From Rothia santali (GTDB lineage: Bacteria > Actinomycetota > Actinomycetes > Actinomycetales > Micrococcaceae): a stretch of 35,354 nt of DNA. The translations under genes were made by a program, and so were the position numbers. The first letter of the stretch is position 1. Each line of letters opens with the position of its first letter. The notes below the pieces were generated by a model that saw only the letters and a list, made by a program, of their open reading frames with translations, was not told the origin of the DNA and ran no database searches. The stretch spans positions 1 to 35,354 of the forward strand of contig NZ_JANAFB010000031.1 of the NCBI RefSeq assembly GCF_024199905.1, written 5' to 3'. This document shows, one piece after another, positions 1 to 8,018 of the stretch.

Positions 1-126
1 GCGCCCTGCGGTACCCGCCGATCGCGGCCGTGACGAGCCTGAACGACACGCGCGTGCTCTACGTGGAGCCCGCAAAGTGGGTCCCGCGGCTGCGCGCGCT
101 CGGCGCCTCGGACGCGCCGGTGCTGC
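1..126 (+). pseudogene. ptrB: oligopeptidase B (S9A) C-terminal fragment
   Basis: Frame 3 gives about 41 residues containing SLNDTRVLYVEPAKWVPRLR. This matches the region around the catalytic Asp of oligopeptidase B, a prolyl-oligopeptidase-family serine peptidase that cleaves after Arg/Lys; the E. coli protein has a GLHDSQVQYWEPAKW-like stretch there. The Asp of SLND would be the catalytic one. The match ends at APVLL near base 126, before the catalytic His (GHGG) expected about 35 residues later. The 5' part lies outside the window. What follows does not resemble the family in any frame, so this is either a truncated gene or a chimeric sequence end. The fragment identity is fairly sure; the cause of the break is not known. 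Confidence 0.6.
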
Positions 127-258
127 TTCCTCACCGGTGCCCTGGACGACGACGCCGGCCCCGCCCTGCTCGTCAGCACGGCCGGGCTGAAGAACCGGGC
201 GTGCCGGTGGGTCGAGGACTCGGGGCAGGCGACGGGGACGCAGCACAGCCTGTTCTGA
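127..258 (+). pseudogene. unrecognised C-terminal reading frame joined to the ptrB fragment
   Basis: Immediately after the oligopeptidase match, frame 1 is open for 43 codons (FLTGALDDDAGPALLV at its start, GTQHSLF at its end) and stops at 256-258. Codon use fits a real high-GC gene, with G/C in nearly every third position. It does not look like the missing C-terminus of oligopeptidase B, and I do not recognise it. It has no start codon of its own near the junction. It may be the tail of another gene brought next to ptrB by a deletion or by misassembly. Confidence 0.3.
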
Positions 259-333
259 GCCACTGTGGCCGCGGGCATGCCGGAGCCCCACGTTCCGCTC
301 CGTCGCAGCGCAACCGGGCGACGTCGTCGTGCC

Positions 334-351
334 CCGCCGAGGCCCCGGCGG
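334..351 (-). terminator. possible terminator hairpin after the HIT gene
   Basis: Arms CCGCCG (334-339) and CGGCGG (346-351) with a 6-nt loop lie just past the HIT stop codon at 356-358. There is no U tract. Short G/C hairpins are common by chance here, so this is weak. Confidence 0.25.
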
Positions 352-355
352 CCGG

Positions 356-976
356 CTACCCCTGAGAGGCCCGGGCGGCGGGATTCGCCTCGGGCGCGCC
401 GTCGGCGGTCACCTGCCCCGACGGGGGGTCGGCGGGCCACGCCTCGGCCAGCAGCTCGCGGATCTCGCTCAGCGTCTGGGTGACGGCCTTGGTGCCGGCC
501 ACGATGGGCAGGAAGTTGGTGTCCCCGTTCCAGCGCGGGACGACGTGCTGGTGCAGGTGGGCCGCGATCCCCGCTCCCCCGACCTTCCCCTGGTTCATGC
601 CGATGTTGAACCCGGCCGCGTGGGAGCTCTCGCGCAGCACGCCCATCACGGTGCGGGTGCACTCGCCGATCTCGACCATCTCCTCGTCGGTGGTCTCGTC
701 GTACTGGGCGATGTGGCGGTACGGGCAGATGAGCACGTGCCCGGGGTTGTACGGGTAGAGGTTCAGCACGACGTAGACGCTGCGCCCGCGGTGCACGATC
801 AGCGACTCCTCGTCGGTGCGGCGCGGCGCGGCGCAGAACGGACAGGAGCTCTCGGTGTAGTCCTGCTGGCCGCCGCTGACGTAGGCGCGGCGGTGCGGGG
901 TCCACAGGCGCTGGAACGGGTCGGGGACGCCCGGCAGCTCGAAGTCGTCGGTGGTGCAGTCTGGCGCGTCGCTCAT
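356..976 (-). CDS. HIT-family nucleotide hydrolase/phosphorylase-like protein
   Basis: 206 residues. The histidine-triad motif HLHQHVVPRW lies at residues 140-149, with H140, H142 and H144; the middle histidine is the usual catalytic nucleophile. C45 and C48 in SSCPFC form a likely zinc pair, as in actinobacterial Ap4A-phosphorylase-like HIT proteins. NLYPYNPGHVLICPYRH (72-88) is the conserved substrate-pocket segment. Such proteins act on dinucleoside polyphosphates or other AMP conjugates; the substrate here is unknown. In many actinobacteria this gene directly follows thrS. Here the FBP gene and the low-GC Gabija island separate them. The last ~20 residues are low complexity. The ATG at 976 sits 6 nt after a TAAGCT box, which suggests leaderless translation. 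Confidence 0.88.
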   Translation of the reverse strand: MSDAPDCTTDDFELPGVPDPFQRLWTPHRRAYVSGGQQDYTESSCPFCAAPRRTDEESLIVHRGRSVYVVLNLYPYNPGHVLICPYRHIAQYDETTDEEMVEIGECTRTVMGVLRESSHAAGFNIGMNQGKVGGAGIAAHLHQHVVPRWNGDTNFLPIVAGTKAVTQTLSEIRELLAEAWPADPPSGQVTADGAPEANPAARASQG

Positions 977-982
977 GGGACC

Positions 983-988
983 AGCTTA
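983..988 (-). promoter_or_regulatory. -10 box (TAAGCT) for the HIT gene, leaderless start
   Basis: Reading the minus strand, TAAGCT is followed by 6 nt and then the ATG at 976. A start point 6-7 nt downstream of the -10 would fall on the A of ATG. No Shine-Dalgarno sequence and no clear -35 box are seen. Actinobacterial genes often use this layout. Confidence 0.45.
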
Positions 989-1043
989 GGCCGTGCGGGC
1001 CGCGCGGCGGGCGAGGTCGCGGCCGCCGACGCTCCGGCGGGAC

Positions 1044-1049
1044 TACTGT
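1044..1049 (+). promoter_or_regulatory. -10 box (TACTGT) for the FBP-domain gene, leaderless start
   Basis: TACTGT ends 6 nt before the ATG at 1056, so transcription would start at or beside the start codon. The nearby GGAAG is only 1 nt from the ATG, too close to act as a ribosome binding site. Together with the HIT box at 983-988 this forms a divergent leaderless pair. Confidence 0.45.
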
Positions 1050-1055
1050 GGAAGC

Positions 1056-1553
1056 ATGCAGCCCCTGACCGAATCCCAGATCCGTAGTAGCTTCATCAAC
1101 TGCTCCAAGGGCGAGGCCCAGCGGCTGAACCTGCCCGCGGGGCTCGCCACGTGGGAGTGGCCGGCCGAGATCTTCCTCGGGTGGATCGACCCGAAGAGCC
1201 CGCAGCGCGGCTACGCCGTGGTGGAGACCGAGGACGGGCCGCGCGGCATCGTGCTGACCAAGACCGAGCAGCGCAGCGGCGGCTCGGCGCAGATGTGCCA
1301 GTTCTGCATGACCCTGCACCCGGGCAGCGGCGTCGCGCTGTACTCGGCGGCCAGGCCCTCGGCGCGGAAAGGGCGGCACAGCTCCCTGGGGACGTACCTG
1401 TGCTCCAACCTGCGCTGCTCGGACTACACGCTGGGACGACGTCGGCCCCAGGGCATCCGGCAGATGGAGGAGACCATGACGCTGGAGGACCGGCGGGAGC
1501 GGACGCTGGCGAAGGCGCGGCGGTTCGTGGCGAAGTTGGAGGATGAGAAGTAA
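1056..1553 (+). CDS. FBP-domain protein (EF-G-binding-type treble-clef zinc finger)
   Basis: 165 residues from the ATG at 1056, chosen because it follows the TACTGT box by 6 nt and because the protein begins MQPLTESQIRSSF like its relatives. The zinc-finger half carries MCQFC near residue 85, then GTYLCSNLRCSDY, giving two Cys pairs as in the FBP_C domain (fusidic-acid-resistance/EF-G-binding family). Actinobacterial proteins of this kind are usually annotated only as FBP domain-containing. A role in rescuing or protecting elongation factor G is known for the low-GC Gram-positive relatives and is only a possibility here. The C-terminus is a charged helix (EETMTLEDRRERTLAKARRF). The stop at 1551-1553 marks the end of host-like composition before the Gabija island. 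Confidence 0.8.
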   Translation: MQPLTESQIRSSFINCSKGEAQRLNLPAGLATWEWPAEIFLGWIDPKSPQRGYAVVETEDGPRGIVLTKTEQRSGGSAQMCQFCMTLHPGSGVALYSAARPSARKGRHSSLGTYLCSNLRCSDYTLGRRRPQGIRQMEETMTLEDRRERTLAKARRFVAKLEDEK

Positions 1554-1646
1554 GTATCGGCCAGCCGTCCTCACCCATCTCTACGGTGTAGAAGGCTACA
1601 AGTGGGAATAGTACGTCCTTAGACAATGATTAGCTTGCCATGGCTA

Positions 1647-3365
1647 TTACGCAAGTACCGTTGGAACTCCATCACCGTTTAATTGCGCCTCCACGAATTC
1701 AAAGACCGACTCATGGGCCGCAATGATCAGTAGGCTCTCAGCGCGCGATGCTCCAACGTAGAGCACACGTCGTTCTTCCCCCTTGATTCCGTCACACCAT
1801 TGCCGCACGCCATCACCTTCAGCTCGCCCCTCAGGTATGATCAGAGCCACCGCTGGCGATTGACGCCCTTTCAGGGCATGAATTGTAGAATGCGTCAACG
1901 GTCCAATGTCCTGATCATCAGTGAGTGAGTCCGGCCAGGTGTCACCTCGAGGGGATCTGAGCGGTTGAGATGTCCAGCGCAGCTGTCCCTGAGAGGCCTT
2001 GAACGTCTGGAGTTTCGCCCGGAAATTCGAAGGTTTCATATCGAACGGCCGAGGCAACGCCGCGGCGATTCGTAAGCACGCCTCTCGGAAAGTGCCTTCT
2101 GAGAGTCCACACACCTCAAGGTAGTCGGATTGGTTCAGATTGACTACATCGGCGACTCCAAGTTCTCGGATGGTTCGCTCGAGAGTACGGATAGCCGCGA
2201 CGCGTTCAAGGCCGTTTCGGCGGGGGTCCCCAATCACGTGATGCGCGCGCGCCATGATCACAAGCTTGTTTGTAGAGTCTGATCTGGTGCTGGGGGCACC
2301 GGCTGCCACTCGCGCATGTTCAGAGCTGTGGGCAATTACCATAAGATCGTCTTCCGCGAAATTTCGGTTCCTAGTGGCTCTAACGAGCAGCTTGGGGAGG
2401 CATTGACGACGACGGTAGGACAGCAGGACTACGGGCTCATTGACCTCAACGCAACGACCGATTGGCTCGTCACGCTCGGATCCTGCGCGCAGGCTATTGA
2501 CAGCTGCGCAAATGGCTGGTGACGAGCGGAAATTGCCGTTAAGGCGCTCTCCCACAGAAAGCTTGCGTAGGAAATTATTGGTGTTAACTGGCGCATCGGA
2601 TCGAAACGCGTAGATAGACTGATCCGGGTCACCGACAGCAATGATATTCACCCCAAACTCATGTAGAAGGTCAAGCACGAGAATATCTTCCTCGCTACAA
2701 TCTTGAACCTCGTCGACTATGACTTCCACGAATCTATCTGCGAGAAGCATTCCTAACTGCTCACGCCGCTCGGAATCGGCAAGGTATGACTGCAGCGCTA
2801 CTCTGGCAGCCGACGCAGTCAACGTTCCGCGCCTTACGAATAGTTTCCAGATTCGCAGAGCCTCACCCTCAAGCCCTAACCGCTGATTTTTCTTAAGGTT
2901 GAAGGCCACTTTGCGTAGTTCGATTGGCACTCTTTCCGGAATTAGACGCGCGGAATTACTACGAATTATAAACCAGTCAAGACTGGCCTTAAACTGAATT
3001 CCATTGACCTTGACGTGACTGTTAGGTACTGCCGACCACGACTCATAAAAGCTGGGGCTTATTCGGCGGCGTGCCAAGTAAGTTGGTCCAACCAAGAAGC
3101 GGTTAATAAAACCGTCTATGGTTCCGATAAAGTTTGGAACCTCTTTGAGAGCCGGCTCGGATATGCATCGTGCCCTGGCCTCATCTATGGCCGCATTCGT
3201 AAAAGAAATCAAACCGACACCCTTGCGTGGATGTGTCAGTGGCCTGTCAACAAATCGCTGCACGATCGATTGGGTTTTACCCGCACCCGGGCAAGCTTCC
3301 ACATACGTCCCTATCTCCGCGCGAATCAGCGCCATCTGCGCGTCAGTGAATTTCATGCTAGGCAT
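1647..3365 (-). CDS. gajB: Gabija protein GajB-like: UvrD/Rep-type SF1 helicase
   Basis: 572 residues. Walker A is ACPGAGKTQS with K30. Motif Ia follows (ISFTNAAIDEARAR). The helicase DExQD motif reads VDEVQDCS near residue 217 and is followed by GDPDQSIYAFR near 243 and NFRSS. The late motifs are STIHALKGRQSP (~490) and VLYVGASRAESLLI (~532), all standard for UvrD/PcrA-like superfamily 1A helicases. It follows gajA and overlaps its end by 8 bp, a coupled layout typical of Gabija. In that system GajB works with the GajA nuclease, and nucleotide depletion during phage replication is thought to activate the complex. Two starts are possible (3365 or M4 at 3356); neither has a Shine-Dalgarno sequence, which fits translational coupling. 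The gene is much richer in A/T than its neighbours, a sign of horizontal transfer. Known GajB proteins are somewhat shorter (about 500 residues). Confidence 0.85.
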   Translation of the reverse strand: MPSMKFTDAQMALIRAEIGTYVEACPGAGKTQSIVQRFVDRPLTHPRKGVGLISFTNAAIDEARARCISEPALKEVPNFIGTIDGFINRFLVGPTYLARRRISPSFYESWSAVPNSHVKVNGIQFKASLDWFIIRSNSARLIPERVPIELRKVAFNLKKNQRLGLEGEALRIWKLFVRRGTLTASAARVALQSYLADSERREQLGMLLADRFVEVIVDEVQDCSEEDILVLDLLHEFGVNIIAVGDPDQSIYAFRSDAPVNTNNFLRKLSVGERLNGNFRSSPAICAAVNSLRAGSERDEPIGRCVEVNEPVVLLSYRRRQCLPKLLVRATRNRNFAEDDLMVIAHSSEHARVAAGAPSTRSDSTNKLVIMARAHHVIGDPRRNGLERVAAIRTLERTIRELGVADVVNLNQSDYLEVCGLSEGTFREACLRIAAALPRPFDMKPSNFRAKLQTFKASQGQLRWTSQPLRSPRGDTWPDSLTDDQDIGPLTHSTIHALKGRQSPAVALIIPEGRAEGDGVRQWCDGIKGEERRVLYVGASRAESLLIIAAHESVFEFVEAQLNGDGVPTVLA

Positions 3366-5442
3366 GAGCTGGGGGCGTTGTGATAAAAACTATGGCTTGC
3401 TTGAGATAATCCGGGCATGTGAACGGGTCGCCGGCAACAATCAATTGAGCTACGTCGTGCGCGAACTCACCCTTGCTGAGTAGGCGCTTGTTTGCGCGAA
3501 GCTTCTCATAAAATTTCTGCGGCGGGTTATCGTTTTTGGCAATTGACTCCCAAGCTTTTGCTGATCGAGGTTTCTGACGCAGGTAAGCCTTTTTTAAAAG
3601 CTCTCGATTGTTCTTACCTGGCTCAAGCAAGTCCGCTTCGAGCGTGTGAGGCGCCTCTGCGATGTGAACGACATCCGTCGCTCTCAGACTCTCGACAAGC
3701 GCTTGAAGATCTGCGGCCCGATTGTAAATCGTCTCCTCGACCGCATCGCCCTGCGCGTCGCTTTCTAATTGCTCGCTATCTACTTCATCACCATCTTCTG
3801 ACTTGTGGCCTAACGGCTCTTGAGTCGAATGCGTGCTGACTATGTTTCGCCTTGCTTGTCCATTGGTCATCACCAGATCGTTGGTCTCATAGCGGCCCTC
3901 AATAGACGTGCCTTCCGCCCGTGACCACGCTTCGGAAACCTCAGGAGCGAAAGTCTCAGTTCTCGACAGGGCCGGGTCTGCGTCGGTGACGACACACAGC
4001 GAGTCAACAAGCCGTTGCCCGCCCACGACGGAGAGCAAAAGTTTCATGTATGGTTTGAAATCTACCGATCCGACAGTAATAAGAGAGACTCCAGCGAACG
4101 CTCGGCGTGCCTGAGTATCACCATCGGAAGCACTGGAGTAGATGCACTTGCGTGCTAAGACTGGAAGTAAAACCGCCTCAGCAATACCCTCGACGAGCAC
4201 GGCACGTCGAGCGAAGAGTAGTTCGGAGCGGCTCGCATCGAGGTACTGGTTGATCTTACGTTTCTCATTAGAGTCAAGGGGAAGTGCAGCGAGCGGAATG
4301 ACGCTGGTAGAAGCCACACCTTTCGTGCTCGTTTTATTCGCGCGAGGACGCAACACAATGATATCATCGATTCCTACAGCATTGGCCAGGTTGGGAGAGT
4401 GGGTTGTAGCGATCACCTGGATCCGGCCAGCAGGTGAGGAGGCATCATTACGCGCGGATTCCGCAGCCTGATCAATAAGGAATTGTAAAAGGACTGACTG
4501 CAGTTGTGGATGAAGATGGGCTTCCGGTTCCTCGACGAGGAAAAGCGTAAGCTCGGACTCCTTAGAGTTCTGCAGCTCGAGGATTACTGTCGCCATAAAG
4601 AGCAAGTTGGCGTATCCTAAACCGGACTCACTTAAATCAGCGACGCTGAGGCCCGTCTCCGCCATCTTTAGGCGCAGGTTACGAGCTAGGCGTACAAGTT
4701 CGGGCGGGTCGTAGGTAGCATCCATGGACTGTTTTCGCCCGGGGGCAGTTAATCCGGTCAAATGGTTTTGAATCGCTGTTTGCACGCGCCTCACCACTGG
4801 GTGACTGGCCAGGTTGTCCATTGATGATGTTGCTGTTTTGACGAATTCCGCTTGCTCCTCAGGGCTCGTCAAGTATTGAATTATTCGAGCCAGTCTTGTC
4901 CCTGAGTAAGAATCCAGCTCACGCTGTGCATCGCGTAAAGGCATAAGGTAAACATGATTTATGTGCTCCCGCTTTTCGGGCTCGGGATCTGGTGCGGCCG
5001 ACACGCCAACCAGATGATCCACGCGCCCACGGGAGATACTATCGGAGGGCGGTCGGTATTTTGTACAGTGGACGGCTTCGTTAGTATTAAGGTCCAGTGC
5101 GCCGATGAAATGCGCACGCTGAAATGATGTTAGATCAGCAAATCTGGCAGTGATGGTTATAGGGCCGTCATGACCCCGCGTCACATCTTCGACCTCAAAG
5201 TAGCGCGCGCGTCTTCCATTGAGCGGCGCGGTAGAAAGTCGAATCGCCTCGATAACATTCGATTTGCCTGAATTGTTCTCGCCGACTAACAAAGTAATAC
5301 CGCGCGAGAGCGGAATTGTTACATCCTCGCAGGATCGGAATCCACGGACGGTGAGTTCTTTCAGATACATCGCGGAGATGCCCGTGTCACAACCGGCCGT
5401 TTGCGTCGATTTGGGTCGCATCGTTGCGTCTGCTGCGTCCAC
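3358..5442 (-). CDS. gajA: Gabija protein GajA-like: OLD-family ATPase with TOPRIM nuclease domain
   Basis: 694 residues. The ABC-type ATPase half has ELTVRGFRS, Walker A GENNSGKSN (K60), the signature-like LSESGLGYANLLF (~268-280), Walker B LFLVEEPEAHLHPQ (E304, E305) and an H-loop TTHSPN (~347). The TOPRIM half has VLVEGIAEAVLLP (E418, E422), VVTDADP (D487, D489) and TLEADLL (E602). This is the class 2 OLD architecture, which pairs with a UvrD helicase. In Gabija, GajA is a DNA-nicking endonuclease held in check by nucleotides. I chose the GTG at 5442 because AGGAAGG lies 8 nt upstream; ATG at 5370 (MYLKELTV) would give a more usual N-terminus but lacks a ribosome binding site. An acidic insert (~545-570) helps explain a length above the ~580 of the first-described GajA. 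Low G+C suggests acquisition. Confidence 0.86.
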   Translation of the reverse strand: MDAADATMRPKSTQTAGCDTGISAMYLKELTVRGFRSCEDVTIPLSRGITLLVGENNSGKSNVIEAIRLSTAPLNGRRARYFEVEDVTRGHDGPITITARFADLTSFQRAHFIGALDLNTNEAVHCTKYRPPSDSISRGRVDHLVGVSAAPDPEPEKREHINHVYLMPLRDAQRELDSYSGTRLARIIQYLTSPEEQAEFVKTATSSMDNLASHPVVRRVQTAIQNHLTGLTAPGRKQSMDATYDPPELVRLARNLRLKMAETGLSVADLSESGLGYANLLFMATVILELQNSKESELTLFLVEEPEAHLHPQLQSVLLQFLIDQAAESARNDASSPAGRIQVIATTHSPNLANAVGIDDIIVLRPRANKTSTKGVASTSVIPLAALPLDSNEKRKINQYLDASRSELLFARRAVLVEGIAEAVLLPVLARKCIYSSASDGDTQARRAFAGVSLITVGSVDFKPYMKLLLSVVGGQRLVDSLCVVTDADPALSRTETFAPEVSEAWSRAEGTSIEGRYETNDLVMTNGQARRNIVSTHSTQEPLGHKSEDGDEVDSEQLESDAQGDAVEETIYNRAADLQALVESLRATDVVHIAEAPHTLEADLLEPGKNNRELLKKAYLRQKPRSAKAWESIAKNDNPPQKFYEKLRANKRLLSKGEFAHDVAQLIVAGDPFTCPDYLKQAIVFITTPPAHA

Positions 5443-5866
5443 CGTTCACGCCTTCCTGCTCAACTAGTTCCATCCTAGCTGTCCTGGCAAGTATTAACAC
5501 TCTTGTGTCTTCAAGTGGTCAACTAGAAGCCGCCCGGTCACCGCGATGCACCCCTGTCTCCATGGCCGCCGTTCTGAAGATCTCGATAGTGTTCGATATA
5601 CGCTCACCGAAGGTCACATTGGCGCCCGCACAGGATAACGATGAGTACTGACTTTCGCAGTCCGTCCTTCCAGTGTGGGCCGCGGCAAGGACCGGCTTAT
5701 TGCGTAGCCTATGACGATATCCACCTGATTGGGCCTATGGCACTGTCCGTGCAGTATCACATTCGTTGACCCAGCTGCTCGACCCGGCGGGTGATGGCAG
5801 CCAGTTGGGCCGCCGGGGCAGTTGTGGTCTTTGAAGTCTCTTCTCTCAGAGATCCCACGGATTACG
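5443..5866. other. low-GC spacer between the Gabija genes and thrS; no convincing gene
   Basis: This ~420-bp stretch is A/T-rich up to about 5760 and host-like after that. It should hold the gajA promoter: on the minus strand there is a TTGACC box (5517-5522) and A/T-rich TTAATA and TAGGAT hexamers nearby, but none at ideal spacing. TCAACTAG occurs at 5460-5467 and 5519-5526, and TCGATA occurs twice in 5580-5601. A 33-codon minus-strand frame (5757-5858, GTG start, LAAITRRVEQLGQRM at the end) looks like a helical gene tail, possibly a remnant. No tRNA, inverted terminal repeats or integrase fragment could be recognised. Confidence 0.4.
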
Positions 5867-5900
5867 CGAAGGGGCCGGCCCCATCGGGCCGGCCCCTTCG
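5867..5900 (-). terminator. thrS terminator hairpin
   Basis: A perfect 15-bp stem (CGAAGGGGCCGGCCC at 5867-5881, complement at 5886-5900) with a 4-nt CATC loop starts 8 nt past the thrS stop. There is no clear U run, as is usual for high-GC actinobacterial terminators. Confidence 0.75.
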
Positions 5901-5908
5901 GTGTCGTC

Positions 5909-7930
5909 TTACTCCTGCGCGTCCCCCGTCGGGTCCGTGTTCACCCGCTGCGCCACGTGGGACGCGATGCGCTCCACGGCGTCGTCCACGGGCACGCCGT
6001 TCTCCTGCGAGCCGTCGCGGAAGCGGAAGGAGACGGCGCCGTTCTCCGCGTCCTCTCCCCCGGCGATCAGGACGAACGGGGCCTTCTGCTTCGAGGCGTT
6101 GCGGATCTTCTTCGGGAAGCGGTCCGTGCCGTAGTCGACCTCCACGCGGATGCCGCGGGCCTTCAGCTTCGCGGCCACCTCGGCCAGGTAGTCGTTGAAC
6201 GCCTCGGCCACGGGGATGCCGATGACCTGCACCGGGGCCAGCCAGGCCGGGAACGCGCCGGCGTAGTGCTCGGTCAGCACGCCCATGAACCGCTCGATCG
6301 AGCCGAACTTGGCGGAGTGGATCATCACCGGCTCCTGGCGGGAGCCGTCCGCGGCCTGGTACTCCAGCCCGAAGCGGGCGGGCTGGTTGAAGTCGTACTG
6401 GACCGTGGACATCTGCCAGGTGCGGCCGATCGCGTCCTTGGCCTGCACCGAGATCTTGGGACCGTAGAACGCGGCCCCGCCCGGGTCCGCCACGAGCTCC
6501 AGGCCGGTCTCCGCGGCGACCTGCTCGAGGATCGCGGTGGCCTCGTCCCACTGCTCGTCGGTGCCGATGAACTTGTCCTTCTTCTCCCCCTCGGTCTCCC
6601 GGGTGGAGAGCTCGAGGTAGAAGTCGGTCATGCCGAAGTCGACCAGCAGGGAGAGCATGAAGTCCAGGAGGTGCTTGACCTCGCCCGGGGCCTGCTCCTT
6701 GGTCACGTAGCTGTGCGAGTCGTCCTGGGTGATCATGCGGACGCGGGTCAGGCCCTGCAGCACGCCCGACTTCTCGTCGCGGTACACGGTGCCGAACTCG
6801 AAGAACCGCAGCGGCAGCTCGCGGTAGGAGCGGCCGCGGGAGCGGAAGATCTCGTTGTGCATGGGGCAGTTCATCGCCTTGAGGCGGTAGTCGCCGTTGT
6901 CCAGCTCCATGGCCGGGAACATCCCGTGCGAGTAGTACGGCAGGTGCCCGGAGGTGTAGAACAGGTCCTCCTTGGCGATGTGCGGGGTCCCGACGTAGTC
7001 GAAGCCCTCCGCGATGTGCCGCTCCCGGACGTAGTCCTCCATGACGCGCTTGATGACCCCGCCCTTGGGGTGGAACACGGGCAGGCCGGGGCCGATGGAC
7101 TTGGGGAAGGAGAACAGGTCCAGCTCCTCGCCCAGGCGGCGGTGGTCCCGGCGCTCGGCCTCGGCGATGCGCTCCTTGTAGGCCGCGAGCGCGTCCTTGG
7201 AGGGCCAGGCGGTGCCGTAGATGCGCTGCAGCATCGGGTTCTTCTCCGAGCCGCGCCAGTAGGCGCCGCCCGCGCGGGTCAGGGCGTAGCCGCCGGGGAT
7301 CGGCTTGGTGGTGGGCAGGTGCGGGCCGCGGCACAGGTCCTTCCAGACGGCCTCGCCCTTGCGGTCGACGTTGTCGTAGATCGTGATCTCGCCCTCGCCG
7401 ACCTCCACGGAGGCGCCCTCGGCGGCGTCGGACCCGGAGCCGGGCCCCTGGGAGAGCCCGAGCAGCTCGAGCTTGTACGGCTCGTCGGCCATCTCGGCCT
7501 GGGCCTGCTCGTGGGTGACGACGCGGCGCCGGAAGGTCTGTCCCGACTTGGCGATCTTGAGCATCATCTTCTCGAGCTTCTTGAGGTCCTCCGGGGTGAA
7601 GGGCTCCTCGACGTCGAAGTCGAAGTAGAAGCCGTCGGTGATGTACGGGCCGATGCCGAGCTTGGCGTCGGGCCGCAGCTGCTGCACGGCCTGGGCCATG
7701 ACGTGCGCGGTGGAGTGGCGCAGGACCTCCAGGCCCTCGGGCTCCTCGAGGGTCACGGGGACCACGCGGTCGCCCTCGGACAGCTCGGTGGCGAGGTCCT
7801 TGAGGACGTCGTTGACGCGGGCGACGACGACGTCGGGCCGCTCGGCGAACAGGTCCGCGGCGGTGGTGCCGGTGCCCACCTGCTGGTCCTCGCCGTCGAC
7901 GGTGATGTGCAGGTTCTCGGGCACTGGCAT
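5909..7930 (-). CDS. thrS: threonine--tRNA ligase
   Basis: 673 residues, the normal full length, cytoplasmic; charges tRNA-Thr. Domains in order: an N-terminal TGS-like region (1-65); the editing domain with [10 protein letters not shown] (H72, H76) and DLCRGPHLP; the class II catalytic core with [10 protein letters not shown] (zinc-ligand Cys), [13 protein letters not shown] and [15 protein letters not shown] (zinc-ligand His); and a C-terminal anticodon-binding domain from about residue 555 ([16 protein letters not shown]). A short Gly/Ser/acid-rich insert ([16 protein letters not shown]) lies in the editing-domain region, as in other actinobacterial ThrRS. The ATG at 7930 has AGGAGG 4 nt upstream. 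No T-box-like leader is visible in the 88 bp before it. A strong hairpin follows the stop. The end of dnaE2 lies upstream on the same strand. Confidence 0.96.
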   Translation of the reverse strand: MPVPENLHITVDGEDQQVGTGTTAADLFAERPDVVVARVNDVLKDLATELSEGDRVVPVTLEEPEGLEVLRHSTAHVMAQAVQQLRPDAKLGIGPYITDGFYFDFDVEEPFTPEDLKKLEKMMLKIAKSGQTFRRRVVTHEQAQAEMADEPYKLELLGLSQGPGSGSDAAEGASVEVGEGEITIYDNVDRKGEAVWKDLCRGPHLPTTKPIPGGYALTRAGGAYWRGSEKNPMLQRIYGTAWPSKDALAAYKERIAEAERRDHRRLGEELDLFSFPKSIGPGLPVFHPKGGVIKRVMEDYVRERHIAEGFDYVGTPHIAKEDLFYTSGHLPYYSHGMFPAMELDNGDYRLKAMNCPMHNEIFRSRGRSYRELPLRFFEFGTVYRDEKSGVLQGLTRVRMITQDDSHSYVTKEQAPGEVKHLLDFMLSLLVDFGMTDFYLELSTRETEGEKKDKFIGTDEQWDEATAILEQVAAETGLELVADPGGAAFYGPKISVQAKDAIGRTWQMSTVQYDFNQPARFGLEYQAADGSRQEPVMIHSAKFGSIERFMGVLTEHYAGAFPAWLAPVQVIGIPVAEAFNDYLAEVAAKLKARGIRVEVDYGTDRFPKKIRNASKQKAPFVLIAGGEDAENGAVSFRFRDGSQENGVPVDDAVERIASHVAQRVNTDPTGDAQE

Positions 7931-8018
7931 GGGTCCTCCTGGAGGTTCGTGGGGCGCACGCCGATACCGGGGGCGTGCGTGGTGCGCTGTGCGCCCTGGT
8001 CGGGGCGACGTGGTGATT

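Noticed and set aside
5519-5740. Open minus-strand stretch in the Gabija-thrS spacer as a gene (ends FRTAAMETGVHRGDR)
   Set aside because: About 70 codons open but with no start, no ribosome binding site and no recognisable family; expected by chance in sequence of this composition.
5640-5760. Insertion-sequence end or bridge-RNA-like remnant
   Set aside because: Some local pairing is possible, but no terminal inverted repeats or transposase fragment could be shown.
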